A program made the position numbers and the translations under genes. The notes below the pieces were generated by a model. It did no database searches. It saw only the letters and a list, made by a program, of their open reading frames with translations, and was not told where the DNA came from. A stretch of 64,000 nt of DNA from positions 1 through 64,000 of the forward strand of contig JAURWC010000084.1 of NCBI GenBank assembly GCA_030655135.1, in the 5' to 3' direction. The stretch's first letter is position 1, and every line of letters starts with the position of its first letter. Below are positions 21,195 through 30,417 of this stretch, in pieces. Origin of the DNA: Hyphomicrobiaceae bacterium. Lineage in GTDB: Bacteria > Pseudomonadota > Alphaproteobacteria > Rhizobiales > Hyphomicrobiaceae.

Positions 21195-23215
21195 GCGGGG
21201 TCCTTCGGCGCGAAAAGGCGCCACATTGCGTAGGATTGCTGTTGCTTGGGATCGAGCAGCATGTGCTGGACCTTGCCAGTCCAGGTAATGCGCTCGCCTG
21301 TCATAAGGTTCTCGACATCGATCGACGCATCGTCGGCCAACCCGAACTCCCACAGCGGGACTTCGAAGTGCGCGCCCTGCGCATTTTCCGGATCGAGGTT
21401 GACGGCAAACAACAGAAAGTCGCTCTTATCGGCCGTGGCCTTGCCGTAATAGAGGATGTCGTCGTTCCAGGCGTTGTAGAACGTGACGTTGCAGAACTCC
21501 TGCAGCGCAGGCGACGACCGCCGCAGCGCATTGATACGCGCAATGTCATCCTTGATATTGCCTGGGCGATCCCAATCCCATGCACGGATCTGGTACTTCT
21601 CGCTGTCGAGATACTCTTCCTTGCCGGGCAACGCCGCTGCCTCACAAAGCTCAAAGCCGCTGTAGATGCCGTAGTTGCCCCCCAATGTTGCTGCCAGAAC
21701 AAGGCGCGCCTGAAAGCCGGCACGGCCACTCGTTTGCAGGTAGAACGGGTTGATATCCGGCGTATTGACGAAAAAATTCGGCCGCATGTAGTGCCGTGAG
21801 GGGCCTTGCGTCAGTTCCTTGAGGTAGGCTGTCAGCTCTGGCTTCGTGTTGCGCCAGGTGAAGTAGGAATACGACTGCGTGAACCCGATCTTTGCCAGCT
21901 GCTGCATGATCTTCGGGCGCGTGAACGCCTCTGCCAGAAAGATCACGTCAGGATGGCGCGTTTGCACTTCGCGGATCAGCCACTCCCAAAATGGAAACGG
22001 CTTGGTGTGCGGATTGTCGACGCGAAAAATGTTTACGCCTCTATCGACCCAGAACAACACCACATCACGCAGGGCAAGCCACAGGTCGGGGAAGGCATCG
22101 CCATAGAAGCGGACGTTGACGATGTCCTCGTATTTCTTCGGCGGGTTTTCTGCGAAGCGAATGGTGCCATCCGGCCGCCAATCGAACCACTCGGGGTGCT
22201 GGGAGATCCAGGGATGATCCGGCGAGCATTGGATCGCGAAATCCAAGGCGATCTCTAGGCCATGATCCTTGGCCGCCGCGATCAGCCGCGCAAAATCGTC
22301 GAAAGAGCCCAGCTCGGGATGAAGGGCGTCGTGCCCACCCTCTGCAGCACCTATCGCATAGGGGCTGCCATGATCGTTTGGGCCGGCCGTCAGCGCATTG
22401 TTCGGTCCTTTGCGATGTGTACGGCCGATGGGATGAACCGGCGGGAAGTAGAGAACGTCAAAGCCCATGTCGCGGACGTATGGCAGTCGCGCGATGACGT
22501 CGTCGAACGTTCCGTGGCGAGCGGCATCGCCGGACTGCGACCGCGGCATCAATTCATACCAGGCGCTGAAGGCGGCGCTGCGCCGCTCAACCATGACCTT
22601 TAGTTCTTTCGGATAGGTCGACGTAAAACTCCGCGGGCCAACACGGGCGAACAGCGCACCGACTTCGGGCTCAGTCAGCAAAGCTAGGCGAGCGGCGACG
22701 GCTCCTGCCTGCCCGTCAAGTGCGTCGAATGAAAATAGCAACCGGGCAAACTCAGAGCGCGCATCTTCGCTGGGAGCGTTCGCGACGGCGTCTGCCAAGA
22801 TCTGCCGCGCAACCAACAATTCGACATCCAACGCCTGCCCGGCGCGGTCGCGAATTTTCGCATCATGACACCATGTGCCGAAGACGTCGCGCCAAGCCTC
22901 TACCGTGTAGGTCAACCCACCGCGATCGCGCAGCAGGATCTCGGCGCTCCAATAGTCGTTGCCGTCGAGACGCATCGGTATCTCGAGCCAAGCATCATTG
23001 TCAGCGCTGCGATAACGCACCACTGCGGCTAACAAGTCGTGTCCATCGCTGATGATGTCGGCGCCAACGACAAACGTGTCGCCAACGCACACCTTCGCTG
23101 GGTAGCCACCCCCGTCAATCTCGGGATAGACGTTCGTGATCACGACGCGCCCGCTCGGCGGAGCGATCGCGTCGAGGCGATTGGACTGCGCGGAGCGCGA
23201 CGGAACGTCTTGCAT
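21191..23215 (-). CDS. glgE: Alpha-1,4-glucan:maltose-1-phosphate maltosyltransferase
   Basis: A 674-residue GH13_3 enzyme that extends alpha-1,4-glucan with maltosyl units from maltose-1-phosphate. The N-terminal beta domain (residues 20-200, including GRVVITNVYPEIDGGGYPAK) precedes the barrel. The nucleophile lies in IFRVDNPHTKPFPFWEW, the acid/base in IFLAEAFTRPKIM and the third carboxylate in NTPDINPFYLQ. It is the first gene of the operon; a perfect GGAAC-N16-CGTT stress promoter lies about 40 bases upstream. A TTG one codon earlier (23218) is an alternative start. No glgA or glgC is present in the window. Confidence 0.97.
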
Positions 23216-23253
23216 CAACCTTCGCTTTGGCTAGCTGTGTTGGAGATGATTGA

Positions 23254-23278
23254 AACGGTGCAGGCGCTGGAGGGTTCC
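23254..23278 (-). promoter_or_regulatory. EcfG/RpoE2-type promoter of the glgE operon
   Basis: Minus strand: GGAAC (23278-23274), 16 bases, CGTTT (23257-23253); equivalently GGAAC-N18-TT. It is the best consensus match in the window and sits about 40 bases before the glgE start, so the entire glucan/trehalose operon is probably stress-induced. Confidence 0.75.
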
Positions 23279-23383
23279 CCAAAAAACCTGTTAAGGGTCT
23301 GATTGAGCGTAGAAACTCAATTCCGCGCCAGCGTGCCCACGAATGAGGCAAATGAAGCTTGGCGGAGCGCCCTATATTTGCTG

Positions 23384-23415
23384 GCGAGGCTGCAGCGCTT
23401 TCGCCGCAGCCTCGC
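23384..23415 (-). terminator. Perfect hairpin after the hydrolase gene
   Basis: A perfect 10-bp inverted repeat (23384-23393 with 23406-23415, 12-nt loop) begins five bases past the stop of the minus-strand hydrolase gene. The following minus-strand bases are not a clean T-run, so it may be a weak terminator or an mRNA 3'-stabilising hairpin. Confidence 0.55.
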
Positions 23416-23420
23416 TAAAG

Positions 23421-24437
23421 CTAGCTGACGCGCCGGTCGGCGACCGGAACGTCCTTCAAATGGATTGCACTGCCCGTATCGTGCGGTGTCAGGTCGTTCA
23501 CCGCTTCGACGACGAGATCCGGACGCGCGTGATGCGTCATATGCCCCACGCCATCCAGGATCTGCAGTTTGCTGTTATGCAGCTCAGTGTGCAGCCGGGC
23601 AGATTGCTCGGATGTCGTGACAATCCTGTCGTCGGCCCCCGCAATAATGCGCACTGGCGTTTGTATCTCGGCGTAGTGCTCGCTGAGGCGTGCGGCGCTC
23701 GCGGGCATCGTCGTCGTATCGTCGGCAACTGATTTAAGCTGCGAGGGCCGTGAAGCCATCGGAACCGAATAGAGCCGCGAGAACAGCAGCGGTACGGCCA
23801 TCGGAGAAAACATGTGCCGGATCGCCAGCGGAGCGTTGAGCCGGCTCATCAGCGGAAGCACGGTGTTGCGCAGAAGTGGCCCGATGACGGGCAGCGATGC
23901 CGGTGTCTGCAGCGCAACGTCGAGCCGCGTCGTCGGATAGTAGTATCCCGAGAGAAGCACGAGGCCGGCGACATTGGTAGGGTCACGCAGCGCCAGCGAA
24001 AGCGCAACGAGTGTTCCCCATGAATGTCCGACGATGACCGGATTGCGAATTTCAAGCCGCTCCAGCATTTCCGACACGTGTTCCGCTTCGCGTTCAGGCG
24101 TCCAGGTGCCGCCTGCCTCGCGTGAACTGAGGCCAAACCCTGCGCGGTCAAACACAATCACGCGGTGGGTTTGAGCCAGCGTCTCGATCAGCGTCGTCGC
24201 CTCAAAGTCCTCGATCATCGAGCCGTTGCCATGGAGGAATACGACGCAGGGGCCTTCACCTTCGTCAATGAAGTGCACAGTTTGGCCTCGGGAGGTCAAA
24301 AGCTTGCCTCCTGGAAAATGCGTGGCCTCTGCACGTTTGGTCAGGTATCGCGTCAGGGCGGCAGTCGCGAGAACCGCAGCAACGCCGACCGCTGCTACGC
24401 GCGGAGCAGCGCTGTGTCGTCTGTATCGTCTGTTCAT
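23421..24437 (-). CDS. Membrane-anchored alpha/beta hydrolase
   Basis: A 338-residue alpha/beta-hydrolase. Residues about 8-30 form a single hydrophobic helix (VAAVGVAAVLATAALTRYL), probably a signal anchor placing the enzyme in the periplasm. The fold is clear: VVFLHGNGSMIEDFE (oxyanion region), the nucleophile elbow GHSWGT, an aspartate in IIAGADDRIV and the catalytic histidine in GVGHMTHH. The substrate cannot be predicted. The ATG at 24437 is chosen because a GGAAC-N16-CGTT promoter (24565-24541) lies upstream of it but inside the longer frame. It is a single-gene unit with its own hairpin terminator. Confidence 0.85.
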   Translation of the reverse strand: MNRRYRRHSAAPRVAAVGVAAVLATAALTRYLTKRAEATHFPGGKLLTSRGQTVHFIDEGEGPCVVFLHGNGSMIEDFEATTLIETLAQTHRVIVFDRAGFGLSSREAGGTWTPEREAEHVSEMLERLEIRNPVIVGHSWGTLVALSLALRDPTNVAGLVLLSGYYYPTTRLDVALQTPASLPVIGPLLRNTVLPLMSRLNAPLAIRHMFSPMAVPLLFSRLYSVPMASRPSQLKSVADDTTTMPASAARLSEHYAEIQTPVRIIAGADDRIVTTSEQSARLHTELHNSKLQILDGVGHMTHHARPDLVVEAVNDLTPHDTGSAIHLKDVPVADRRVS

Positions 24438-24540
24438 CAGGGGTACTTTCTCGCCGCATCGCGACGCACCAGGGATAGCGGAACGTTTTGAGATGTCGTG
24501 CCATCCTCGTTGGGAGGCATGTCCCTTGGGCTTGGTGCTC

Positions 24541-24565
24541 AACGATGCCCACGGAACTTGGTTCC
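24541..24565 (-). promoter_or_regulatory. EcfG/RpoE2-type promoter
   Basis: Minus strand: GGAAC (24565-24561), 16 bases, CGTT (24544-24541). A perfect consensus, directed at the hydrolase gene. Confidence 0.65.
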
Positions 24566-24788
24566 GTACCCTGCTGCTTGCCGAAGGCCGGGCTGCACGT
24601 CGCGCGTTACGCCATGTTCAGCGTTGACCGGCCGCGACGGACAGGACCAACGCGGAGAATTGGAGCAGCGCATTCGGATCGTCTTGACCGCCGCCCTTAG
24701 CCAATTCTCACCGTAGCTCGCCGACCCGCGGAACAGCCGTGCCACTATATCTATTGTCTTACTCAAGCCTTCGCACAAGAAGCGGCAT

Positions 24789-24813
24789 GGAACGACCGCT
24801 GCGCCGTAGAGTT
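24789..24813 (+). promoter_or_regulatory. EcfG/RpoE2-type promoter of the glycosyltransferase operon
   Basis: GGAAC at 24789-24793, 18 bases, TT at 24812-24813 (local -10 AGTT). It lies about 50 bases before the first gene of the seven-gene operon. Confidence 0.6.
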
Positions 24814-24861
24814 AGCACAGTCCAGTATACAATCGATCGGCAGTCATGAAGTGATCACCCC

Positions 24862-26019
24862 TTGCGAATAGGCATTATTGCGCATCTCAAGCATGCAATC
24901 GGCGAGCCCTTCGCCGGAGGTCTAGAGATGCATACTGATCTCCTCGCCAGGTCGCTTCGCGATCGAGGCCATGATGTGACACTGTTTGCGTCGACTGCCT
25001 CACAGCCCGCCGACGGGCTGGAGGCCATCTGCGATGCGACGGCCATGGTCGGCATAGGCCTGGAAGAAGCCGACGATGTCGTCTTCTTTAAAGAGCATCA
25101 CGCCTACCTCAGTTTGATGATGGAACTTCGCCGCCGCGACTTCGACGTCATTCACAACAATTCGCTGCATTACCTGCCAGTCGTTCTCGCCGATACGCTG
25201 CCGATGCCGGTGGTGACGACACTTCACACGCCGCCCTTCTGCTGGCTCGAAAGTGGCATCCGGCTGGGCAGGGCCAACAGCTCGACTTTCGTCGCGGTGT
25301 CGCAATCGATACACCGGTCGTGGGCTCACGTTGCCTCGATCAAGCGCGTCATATCCAACGGCATCGATTTGCAACGCTTTGCCTACCGCGCGCATGCCGA
25401 TCAGCAACCTTATCTGGTGTGGTTCGGCCGCATCGTTCCAGAGAAAGGTCTTCATCTGGCGATTGATGCAGCAAACATGCTCGATATGGAACTGCGGATC
25501 GCCGGCCCAGTGCTGGACGACGAATACTATTTGATCAGAATACGGCCGCAGCTTTCGCAGCGCATCCGCCACCTTGGCCACCTTGACCACCGCGCGTTGT
25601 CGGCCGTGGTAGCCGGCGCGCGAGCGTTTGTCTGTAGCCCGCAGTGGGAAGAGCCGTATGGCTTAGTCGTAGCAGAGGCACTTGCATGCGGTGTGCCGGT
25701 CGCGTCCTTCGCTCGGGGGGCAATTCCCGAAATCCTGGATCGCAGCTGCGGCGTGCTAGCGACGCCTGACGATGCAGCGTCTCTCGCGCATGCCGCACAT
25801 GACGCCCAGCGCCTGCACCGCCGCGACTGCAGGCATCGCGCCGAGGCGTTTTGCGACGCCCGCCATATGGTCGACAGCTACGAAGCGTTATATCGCCAGC
25901 TTACCGCGCGGCGGCCAGGCAAAGCCGCAGAACCCATCCAGATACTAGCCGCCGCAGATCGGACGATCGATCCCGCTCCGCTTAGCGCCCAAGACGTTCT
26001 CGCCGAGGCGCAGCCATGA
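24862..26019 (+). CDS. Glycosyltransferase family 4 (GT-B)
   Basis: A 385-residue GT-B glycosyltransferase. The N-terminal half starts directly with the first beta strand (RIGIIAHLKHAIGEPFAGG) and contains DVIHNNSLHYLP and TLHTPPF. The C-terminal half has LVWFGRIVPEKGLHLAIDAA, a donor-binding segment, and the family signature EEPYGLVVAEALACGVPV. The start is a TTG at 24862: an in-frame stop lies five codons upstream and no ATG or GTG would keep the first strand. It is the first gene of a seven-gene translationally coupled operon; the next gene starts within its stop (ATGA). The MshA-like role (glycosyl donor to a small acceptor) is only an analogy. Confidence 0.9.
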   Translation: MRIGIIAHLKHAIGEPFAGGLEMHTDLLARSLRDRGHDVTLFASTASQPADGLEAICDATAMVGIGLEEADDVVFFKEHHAYLSLMMELRRRDFDVIHNNSLHYLPVVLADTLPMPVVTTLHTPPFCWLESGIRLGRANSSTFVAVSQSIHRSWAHVASIKRVISNGIDLQRFAYRAHADQQPYLVWFGRIVPEKGLHLAIDAANMLDMELRIAGPVLDDEYYLIRIRPQLSQRIRHLGHLDHRALSAVVAGARAFVCSPQWEEPYGLVVAEALACGVPVASFARGAIPEILDRSCGVLATPDDAASLAHAAHDAQRLHRRDCRHRAEAFCDARHMVDSYEALYRQLTARRPGKAAEPIQILAAADRTIDPAPLSAQDVLAEAQP

Positions 26020-26954
26020 CGAACTCTCGCGCCTTCTGCGTTTGCATCCCCGCTCGCAACGAGGCCGCCCGTCTGCCCGTGCTCTTGTCGTCGCTTGCCG
26101 GCCAAGATATTCCCGGACGGCTGTCGGTCGTCGTATGCGTGAATAATACCTCGGATGGATCAGCAGAAGTCCTGAGGTCGTTTGCCAGCACGCACTCGGC
26201 CCGGCTGGCGATCGTTGCCGACGAAATTACGTTTCCCGCCGGCAAGGCACATGCCGGATCCGCAAGACGGCGAGCCATGGATATCGGCTACGATAGCCTT
26301 CAGCAACATCGCGGCGCAGTCCTCATGTCAACAGATGCCGACGCACGCGCGCCTGCAAACTGGATCGCAGAGAATTTGCGTGCCATCGACTCCGGTGCGG
26401 ACATTGTCGGCGGCCGGCTGGTCCTTGATGAAAACGAGCCGCTTCCCACCGACGTGCTGAGCTTGCGGCTGTTGTGGGATCGCTACTGGCGCAAGGTGCG
26501 CGAGATTGAGGATGCCGTCGACCCGCGCGCGAGCGACCCTAGCCCCCGGCATGGCGACCACACCGGTGCAAGCCTCGCCCTGACGGCGGAAATCTACCGC
26601 AAAGCCGGCGGTGTACCGGAACTCGCTGTCGGCGAGGACCGGGAACTGGTGGCAAACGCCGTCGCCGCCGGCGGCATACTTGTTCATCCCCAAGCCGTTT
26701 GGACTCGTGTTTCCCCACGCAGGGACGGGCGCGCACCCGGCGGCATGGCGCAAGCGATGGCAGACCTTCACGACACGGCGGCCCTTGGGCGGATCACCTT
26801 GGCGCCGGCTCTTTCGCACTGGCAGCACCGGGCCGCGTGGCGCAGGCGTGTCAGGCATTCAGCCGGCGGCGACGCTGCTGTGGCGCGCGCCGAACGCTTC
26901 TTGCCTGCAATCCCATGCGACACGCCGCTCGACGCAATCGTGGAGCACCCGTGA
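26016..26954 (+). CDS. Glycosyltransferase family 2 (GT-A)
   Basis: A 312-residue inverting GT-A transferase. The nucleotide-binding start is VCIPARNEAARLPVLLSSL, and the metal-binding DxD motif is in LMSTDADARAP. An acidic segment with VGEDREL near residue 210 fits the catalytic base region. No membrane helices are visible, so it is cytosolic or peripheral and not a processive polymer synthase. It overlaps the preceding gene by four bases and its stop shares a base with the next start (TGATG). Confidence 0.88.
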   Translation: MTNSRAFCVCIPARNEAARLPVLLSSLAGQDIPGRLSVVVCVNNTSDGSAEVLRSFASTHSARLAIVADEITFPAGKAHAGSARRRAMDIGYDSLQQHRGAVLMSTDADARAPANWIAENLRAIDSGADIVGGRLVLDENEPLPTDVLSLRLLWDRYWRKVREIEDAVDPRASDPSPRHGDHTGASLALTAEIYRKAGGVPELAVGEDRELVANAVAAGGILVHPQAVWTRVSPRRDGRAPGGMAQAMADLHDTAALGRITLAPALSHWQHRAAWRRRVRHSAGGDAAVARAERFLPAIPCDTPLDAIVEHP

Positions 26955-28021
26955 TGGGGCCGATCGGATATTACGTTCATCACCACGGCGACGGTCACCG
27001 CCATCGCGCTTTGCACATTGCTGGCCAGGCGCCTGAACGTTTCGTGCTGATCGGGACGGGCTTGGCCGGCCGCACCGGCAATATTCGATGCCTGGATCTT
27101 CCCGACGATCGCCTGGATCCGAGCAGCGTCTTTGACGGCGTAGATCAGACTAGCGCGCGGCCGAGCGCCTTGCACTACGCGCCGCTGCATCACTCCGGCA
27201 TTCGCAAGCGGGTGGCGGCGATCGCGGCGTGGATCGAAACGGAGCGGCCGCCGCTTATGGTCGTCGACGTATCGGTTGAAATTGCGATGCTGGCACGGCT
27301 GGCCGCGACACCGGCTGTCTACGTGCGCCTGTGTGGCGCGCGATCCGATGCGCCGCACCTCGATGCGTTTCGCAGCGCGACGCATCTGCTGGCTCCGTAT
27401 CACGCTGATCTCGATGATCCTGACACGCCGTCTTGGATCGCGCGCAAGACCGCCTACTTCTGCGGCTTTGCCACCGCAGTTCCCGTCAGGCCCAGAGCGC
27501 AAAATACGCTGCTCGTCGTCAAGGGAACTGGCGGCTCCCCCGCCGATGGCGAAGCCTTGGCGGCAGCGGCGCGGACAATGCCGCAATGGCAATGGCGGGT
27601 CGCAGGTCCTGCCTCACCCCCCGCAAACGCTCCGGATAATCTCGCCCTGCTCGGGTGGGTCGACGACGTTACTCATGAACTCTCAGGCGCCACCGTCGTT
27701 GTCGGTGCCGCAGGCGATGGTCTCGTCGCGCAGCTGGCCGCCAACCCGCGCCCCTTCATCTGCCTTCCCGAAGCGCGGCCATTTGCCGAGCAGACCAAAA
27801 AAGCTGCGCGGTTGCGCGCGCTTGGCGCAGCGGTCGTCGTCGACGCGTGGCCGGACCCGTCGCAGTGGCCAACATTGATCGCGGCCGCCCAGCAATTGGG
27901 AACACATGGGCTGGCGCCACTCCATGATCCGGCTGGCCCTGCCCGCGCTGCCGAATTCCTCCTCAAGACCGCATTCGCGCGCCCTGCGCGCAATCAATCG
28001 ATGCCGGAGAGCGTATCGTGA
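26954..28021 (+). CDS. Putative GT-B glycosyltransferase (MurG/GT28-like)
   Basis: A 355-residue protein beginning MGPIGYYVHHHGDGHRHRAL, the glycine/histidine-rich first loop seen in MurG/UGT-like GT-B proteins. The C-terminal half carries LALLGWVDDV, a GAAGDGLVAQLAANPRPFI segment and LPEARPFAEQTKKAARL, which resemble the nucleotide-sugar binding loop of GT28 enzymes. Database names for such proteins are often hypothetical. The start at 26954 is set by the TGATG junction; the open frame extends back to 26699 inside the GT2 gene. The function is inferred from fold-like motifs only. Confidence 0.75.
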   Translation: MGPIGYYVHHHGDGHRHRALHIAGQAPERFVLIGTGLAGRTGNIRCLDLPDDRLDPSSVFDGVDQTSARPSALHYAPLHHSGIRKRVAAIAAWIETERPPLMVVDVSVEIAMLARLAATPAVYVRLCGARSDAPHLDAFRSATHLLAPYHADLDDPDTPSWIARKTAYFCGFATAVPVRPRAQNTLLVVKGTGGSPADGEALAAAARTMPQWQWRVAGPASPPANAPDNLALLGWVDDVTHELSGATVVVGAAGDGLVAQLAANPRPFICLPEARPFAEQTKKAARLRALGAAVVVDAWPDPSQWPTLIAAAQQLGTHGLAPLHDPAGPARAAEFLLKTAFARPARNQSMPESVS

Positions 28022-29145
28022 CCCTAGCCGTCGCAAAATCAGAATTACCAGCATCCGGTCCGCAGCGCCTGGCGGCGATCGCGGAGAAGCTTGCAGCCCT
28101 CGGTGCCCGTTATGACGCGGTGCCTATGTTTCCCGCTGACAGCGTCAAGTTGCTCGTGGGCGCGGGGCTTCACAAAACGTTTGCCCCGTTGGCAAGCGGA
28201 GGCGACGCGTTCGAGACACCGCGCGCACAAAACGCGGCGCTCCTGGACACCCTGCGCGTGGTTGGGCGAGCCGATCTCAGCGTTGGCCGCATTTTTGAAG
28301 GACACGTGAACGCCCTGAAGCTCTTCGATTGGTATGGCACGCCAGCGCAGAAGCACCGCCTGGCGCGCGACCTTCGCGACGGCAAAATGTTTGGCGTCTG
28401 GGCAACGGAACAGCCGCCAGGCGTTACGATCCAGACGAACGGCGCTGGCTGGGCGCTATCGGGCAAGAAGTCTTTTGCCACAGGCGCGGGAAGCCTGGAC
28501 TACGCCATCATCACCGCCAAGCCCGAGGGCGCCGAGCGGCGGATGGTGATAGCGCAGGCCGGCGAGGCACGCCGCGCGGACCTGTCGGGCTGGCGCGTGC
28601 GCGGTATGCGCGCCACCGTCAGCGGAAGCTACGATTTCAGCGGCTTGCGACTGGAGCAGGCCGATCTTCTCGGAGAGCCCGGGCAATACGACCGTGAGCC
28701 GCGATTCACAGCTGGCGCGTGGCGCTTCACGGCCGTTCAGCTCGGCGGGATCGAAGCGCTGCTGACAGAAACCCGCGCGGCCATGTCGGACGCCGCGCGG
28801 GCTGACGTGTTGCACCGCGCTAAATTCGGCGCTGCCGTCGTCGCAACCCGAACGGCCTACCTCTGGGTGAGAGAAGCCGCACAACGCGCAGCCGACGAAG
28901 ACGACAACGCCATAGCCTTCTCGCAGATGACCCGTGGCGTGGTGGAACGTGCGGCGTTGGATGTCATGGAACTCGCCGCCCGCATCGTCGGCACCAGGAG
29001 TGCCTTCGAAGGCCAGCGCATCGACAAGATCATCCGCGATCTCAGTCTTTATCTTCGTCAGGCCGGGCCCGATTACGCACGCGACCAAGCCGCTCAAGCC
29101 TGGTTGGACCACGACGCATGGGGCGCGGGAGATGCGTTGTGGTGA
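28018..29145 (+). CDS. Acyl-CoA dehydrogenase-fold flavoprotein
   Basis: A 375-residue protein of the acyl-CoA dehydrogenase superfamily: an N-terminal helical part, the middle beta domain with FGVWATEQPPGVTIQ and GKKSFATGAG (flavin-contacting segments), and a C-terminal helical domain with LYLRQAGPDYARDQAAQ. I do not see the usual C-terminal EGT-type catalytic glutamate segment. Members of this fold also serve as flavin-dependent N-oxygenases of amino sugars (KijD3/DnmZ type), which would fit the neighbouring deacetylase and methyltransferase; that is inference. The GTG start overlaps the preceding stop (GTGA). Confidence 0.82.
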   Translation: MTLAVAKSELPASGPQRLAAIAEKLAALGARYDAVPMFPADSVKLLVGAGLHKTFAPLASGGDAFETPRAQNAALLDTLRVVGRADLSVGRIFEGHVNALKLFDWYGTPAQKHRLARDLRDGKMFGVWATEQPPGVTIQTNGAGWALSGKKSFATGAGSLDYAIITAKPEGAERRMVIAQAGEARRADLSGWRVRGMRATVSGSYDFSGLRLEQADLLGEPGQYDREPRFTAGAWRFTAVQLGGIEALLTETRAAMSDAARADVLHRAKFGAAVVATRTAYLWVREAAQRAADEDDNAIAFSQMTRGVVERAALDVMELAARIVGTRSAFEGQRIDKIIRDLSLYLRQAGPDYARDQAAQAWLDHDAWGAGDALW

Positions 29146-29843
29146 AACATCCGCTGGCCTCGCTCGCCATGGGCCGGAGCCGCTGGGCGCAAGCGCGGTG
29201 GCTTGTGCTTGCGCCGCATGCCGATGACGAAACGCTTGGCGCCGGCGCATTGATCGTTGATGCCGCTGCCCGCGGCCGCTTCGCCGGGGTCGTGTTTCTC
29301 ACCGACGGATCCGGGTCGCACCCTCACGACGGCGCCGCTGCCAAGAACCGCTTGGTAACAACCCGCCGTCACGAAGCCGCTGTCGCGCTTCGCAGGCTAG
29401 CCGGCGTGCGTCAACATAAGCCGGTTTTTCTGGATTGGCCGGATGCCCAACCGTTCAACGCGGGTGATCCTGCGTTCGAGCACGCTGCGCAAAAATTGGC
29501 GGCCCTCTGCGTGCAACGCTCAGTCGACGCCATTGCCGTCACGGCAGCCCATGAGCCTCACTGCGATCATGAGGCCGCGTGCGAGCTTGCCTATGCGACC
29601 GCAAGGCGCGCGTCGCGGCCGGTGACCATTTTTGAATACATGGTTTGGGCCGACCGCGCGCCAGGACCGGATTTTTCGGCACTCAGAACCCGGGTGCTGC
29701 CGGCCGGCATACGCCGCGGCGCGTTGAATGCGCATCGCAGTCAATTGACGCCGCTGCTTGGCGATGGTTTCCGCCTGCCCGAGCATCAGCTGAAGATGAA
29801 CCCATTTGACGTGCTCTACACGCGGCGCAGCCATGGCATCTAG
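29142..29843 (+). CDS. PIG-L family N-acetyl-sugar deacetylase
   Basis: A 233-residue zinc-dependent LmbE/PIG-L deacetylase. The metal-binding motif PHADDE is intact in LAPHADDETLGAGAL, and the second motif HEPHCDHEAA supplies the further histidines. Family members remove N-acetyl groups from GlcNAc-containing small glycosides (MshB, BshB, GPI PIG-L). The start is taken as the GTG at 29142 overlapping the previous stop (GTGA); a GTG at 29139 or ATG at 29118 would add one or eight residues. It ends by overlapping the methyltransferase gene by 11 bases. Confidence 0.9.
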   Translation: MKHPLASLAMGRSRWAQARWLVLAPHADDETLGAGALIVDAAARGRFAGVVFLTDGSGSHPHDGAAAKNRLVTTRRHEAAVALRRLAGVRQHKPVFLDWPDAQPFNAGDPAFEHAAQKLAALCVQRSVDAIAVTAAHEPHCDHEAACELAYATARRASRPVTIFEYMVWADRAPGPDFSALRTRVLPAGIRRGALNAHRSQLTPLLGDGFRLPEHQLKMNPFDVLYTRRSHGI

Positions 29844-30417
29844 ACCATCCCTGCCGCCAGACTATTTCGAAGGCATGTTTCGATCGACTCCGGACCCGTG
29901 GGGCTTCGAAACCAAGCCCTACGAACAGGCTAAGTACGATCATACGATCTCAGCCCTGGGCGGGCGGCGATACGCGAGCGGCCTGGAAGTCGGGTGCGCG
30001 AACGGTGTACTAACGCAGCGTCTGACGGCCTATTGCGAAACGCTTCTGGCAATCGATGCCAGCACGACGGCGCTGTCGCTTGCCGCGAAGAGATGCGCGG
30101 AGTTGACCAACGTTCGCTTCTCCGAAATCACGTATCCAAAAGGTACGTTGGGCAGCATTGCCTTCGACCTCATCGTGCTTTCGGAGGTTGTATATTACTG
30201 GAGCGACGACGATATCACCGCAGCAGCCGTCGACATCAGGTCGCGGCTCCGGCCGGGCGGCGACATCGTGCTCGTTCATTGGACCGGCGACACCGATTAC
30301 CCGCAAAGCGGTGATGGCGCCGTTGCAAAGCTGCATGCAGCCCTGGGCGACCTGATGAGCGTGCAGACCGCCGAACGCAGACCGGAATACCGGCTTGACC
30401 TCTGGCGCCGCAGATGA
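29833..30417 (+). CDS. NodS-like SAM-dependent methyltransferase
   Basis: A 194-residue class I methyltransferase. Residues 1-35 (YFEGMFRSTPDPWGFETKPY) match the start of the NodS-type family. Motif I is LEVGCANGVLTQRL, followed by LLAIDASTTALSLA (acidic ribose-binding position) and FDLIVLSEVVYYW. NodS N-methylates a deacetylated glucosamine in Nod-factor synthesis; the adjacent deacetylase gene makes an analogous amino-sugar methylation plausible here. This is not a nod locus. It overlaps its neighbours on both sides. Confidence 0.88.
   Translation: MASRPSLPPDYFEGMFRSTPDPWGFETKPYEQAKYDHTISALGGRRYASGLEVGCANGVLTQRLTAYCETLLAIDASTTALSLAAKRCAELTNVRFSEITYPKGTLGSIAFDLIVLSEVVYYWSDDDITAAAVDIRSRLRPGGDIVLVHWTGDTDYPQSGDGAVAKLHAALGDLMSVQTAERRPEYRLDLWRRR

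Larger units (their letters stand above)
24438..24861. other. Divergent intergenic region (424 bp)
   Basis: No convincing gene. It holds two divergent stress-type promoters, one for the hydrolase and one for the glycosyltransferase operon. The hydrolase transcript would have a leader of roughly 95 nt in which I see no recognisable riboswitch. Confidence 0.6.
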
